Of a stretch of 64,000 nt of DNA, positions 62,546 to 64,000 are shown piece by piece. The notes under the pieces are model-generated. The model was not told where the DNA came from, did not search any database, and saw only the letters and a list, made by a program, of their open reading frames with translations. Origin of the DNA: an endosymbiont of Escarpia spicata (GTDB taxonomy: Bacteria; Pseudomonadota; Gammaproteobacteria; Chromatiales; Chromatiaceae); assembly GCA_003349915.1 (NCBI GenBank), contig QFXE01000010.1:62001-126000 (forward strand). The letters are read 5' to 3'. The first letter of the stretch is position 1. Each line of letters starts with the position of its first letter. The position numbers and the translations under genes are program-made.

Positions 62546-64000
62546 ATACTTGTCGATACGGGCTGCCCTTTTGGGTGGTCTGTTTCTCTTCAGCGCTATT
62601 TTTTCCGCACTGGCGGTTGATCAGCTTACCCTCAGCGTCGAAAAAATCGATGCTGCCACCTGGCAGGCTGAACGTATCAATCTGCAGCTTGAATGGTTCC
62701 CGTCTTCAAAGAGTGCCTACCGGCTAAAGATCGGCAGGATTCAACTGCCGCAATTGGCTAAGCCTCTTGAAAACCTCACTCTGGATTGCCGCAGAGGCCA
62801 AGTCTCAGAACAGCTGATCCAGTGCGATAGCGGGAAACTGCATGTGACCGGATTGAAACTGGATAGGCCGGAGATGCAGGTGCATTTCAGGCTCAACCTT
62901 GACACGTTAAACCTGCAGGCTTCGCTCAAACAGTTAGCGGTAGCGGGTGGCAAACTCGATTTGGACCTCTCAGCCGGCAAGAATCGATGGGAAATCGATC
63001 TGCAGGGCAGCGGAATCGATCTCCTCGCGTTGACGAAATGGCTACCCCCAAAAGCCAGGCCCAAGGGTGGGTGGAGCTATTCGGGGCAGCTGAATCCTGA
63101 TATCCATTTAGCCGGAAATGCTGGACTGTTGAAACAGGTAAAGTGGCAGCTCGAACTGGCCGATTTTGCCTTCAGTGATCCTGATGCCGCCAATCTGGCA
63201 GAAAGTTTAACCCTGAGATCCCAAGGCTCGGCCGACTTCAAAGATGCACGGTGGGGCGGAGAGATGGAATTTGGGCTGCTCAGCGGTGAGGTCTTAACGC
63301 CTTTTTTCTATTTGAATCCCTCATCAAACCCATTCCACGCTACAACGAATTTCTCCAGCAACGAAGGGTTTAGTCACCTGTCGCTGACAAAGTCACACTG
63401 GGGCATTAAAGAGGTATTGGATGTGAGTTCGGATCTTTTGTTGGATCTCCAGCAGGAATCTCCCATCCGCTCCTTGCACCTCACGGCAAAAGCCTTCGAT
63501 GTAGGCAAGGTCTATCAAGAGTACCTGCAGCCCGTTGTTACAGGTACTCCCTGGGGAGACCTTGTGCTGGATGGCAGGCTTGACCTGTCTCTGAAGCTCG
63601 ATGAGAACAAACATTTGCTTTCAGCCACGTTGCACAATCTGCACTGGGATGATTCTGCAATCAGTGGTCAACCCCGGCGCATCGGGATCAAGGGCCTCGA
63701 TGGCCAGCTCTATTGGAGCCATGGTTATATACCCAAAAATTCCTGGTTGAGCTGGCAGGGAGGGCATCTGCTGGAAAACATTACCTTGGGGGCATCGCGG
63801 ATCGACTTCCAGTTGGACGACCGGCAGTTTCGTTTGACCCGCCAGGCCAAGCTTCCTCTATTGGATGGGGCGCTCCTGATTGACCGGTTGGATGCCGATG
63901 ATACAAACGGAGAGGGGCCACAGATAAAATTTGACGGCATGTTGACGCCTGTCTCCATGAAAGTACTTAGTCAGGCGCTGGATTGGCCGGAGTTATCGGG
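62526..64000 (+). CDS. YdbH/AsmA-like large envelope protein, C-terminus beyond window
   Basis: The open frame from ATG 62526 runs to the window edge (491 codons). It begins with a signal-anchor (ALLGGLFLFSAIFSALA) and continues with long beta-strand-rich repeats typical of AsmA/YdbH-type intermembrane lipid-transport proteins, for example WEIDLQGSGIDLLALTKWL and GIKGLDGQLYWSHGYIP, the latter resembling YdbH GVDGRL blocks. No sharp motif defines it. It overlaps cysM by 20 bases, suggesting translation coupling or a chance overlap. Family assignment rests on overall pattern. Confidence 0.6.
   Translation, partial: MSFLRTRYLSIRAALLGGLFLFSAIFSALAVDQLTLSVEKIDAATWQAERINLQLEWFPSSKSAYRLKIGRIQLPQLAKPLENLTLDCRRGQVSEQLIQCDSGKLHVTGLKLDRPEMQVHFRLNLDTLNLQASLKQLAVAGGKLDLDLSAGKNRWEIDLQGSGIDLLALTKWLPPKARPKGGWSYSGQLNPDIHLAGNAGLLKQVKWQLELADFAFSDPDAANLAESLTLRSQGSADFKDARWGGEMEFGLLSGEVLTPFFYLNPSSNPFHATTNFSSNEGFSHLSLTKSHWGIKEVLDVSSDLLLDLQQESPIRSLHLTAKAFDVGKVYQEYLQPVVTGTPWGDLVLDGRLDLSLKLDENKHLLSATLHNLHWDDSAISGQPRRIGIKGLDGQLYWSHGYIPKNSWLSWQGGHLLENITLGASRIDFQLDDRQFRLTRQAKLPLLDGALLIDRLDADDTNGEGPQIKFDGMLTPVSMKVLSQALDWPELS

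Noticed and set aside
1-64000. CRISPR arrays, tRNA or rRNA genes, insertion sequences, prophage
   Set aside because: I saw no regularly spaced direct repeats, cloverleaf-like genes, transposase or integrase motifs on either strand; a tRNAscan/Infernal run would settle RNA genes.

Overview
The window looks like a chromosomal segment of a sulfur-oxidising, hydrogen-using gammaproteobacterium. Reasons: a dissimilatory-type ATP sulfurylase (sat), a periplasmic [NiFe] hydrogenase of the HynS-Isp1-Isp2-HynL type known from purple sulfur bacteria, the rpoE-rseABC-mucD-lepA-lepB-rnc-era-recO-pdxJ synteny typical of Gammaproteobacteria, RecBCD, and a PEP-CTERM protein. A Chromatiales-like or chemosynthetic-symbiont lineage is plausible, but the genus cannot be fixed by reading alone.

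Layout. 1-8.5 kb (minus strand): a fatty-acid beta-oxidation cluster (permuted papain-fold hydrolase, fadE, thiolase, fadJ-like enzyme, acyl-CoA ligase cut by the window edge). 8.7-15.2 kb (plus): a membrane GGDEF-EAL protein and two chemoreceptors. 15.3-24 kb: hydrogenase block, with hypC-A-B-D on the minus strand diverging from protease-hupH-hynS-isp1-isp2-hynL on the plus strand. 24-30 kb: tpm, hrpA, a YchJ-like protein and a lytic transglycosylase. 30-35.3 kb: a DUF1631-PilZ-glycosyltransferase set (minus) and an HDOD protein (plus). 35.5-44 kb: recC-recB-recD with 4-bp GTGA overlaps. 44.4-47.6 kb: sat, a PEP-CTERM protein and a bacteriohemerythrin. 47.7-61.5 kb: nadB diverging from the rpoE envelope-stress operon, which runs on through lepA, lepB, rnc, era, recO and pdxJ to a lipoprotein. 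61.6 kb-end: cysM and a YdbH/AsmA-like protein cut by the window edge.

Five genes (thiolase, both chemoreceptors, the glycosyltransferase, the HDOD protein) each carry one frameshift that separates two halves of an otherwise good protein. Two of these sit exactly at 8-G tracts (12089-12096 and 34884-34891), which suggests either draft-sequence indels or phase-variable loci. Candidate sigma-28 promoters (TAAA/TCAA-N15-GCCGA-like) precede both chemoreceptors and the HDOD gene; a GG-N10-GC sigma-54 element precedes the PEP-CTERM gene; a sigma-E-like element precedes rpoE; an FNR-like palindrome lies upstream of the hydrogenase operon. Several families of short palindromic dispersed repeats and one MITE-like element fill the intergenic gaps. 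No rRNA, tRNA, CRISPR array, insertion sequence or prophage was recognised.
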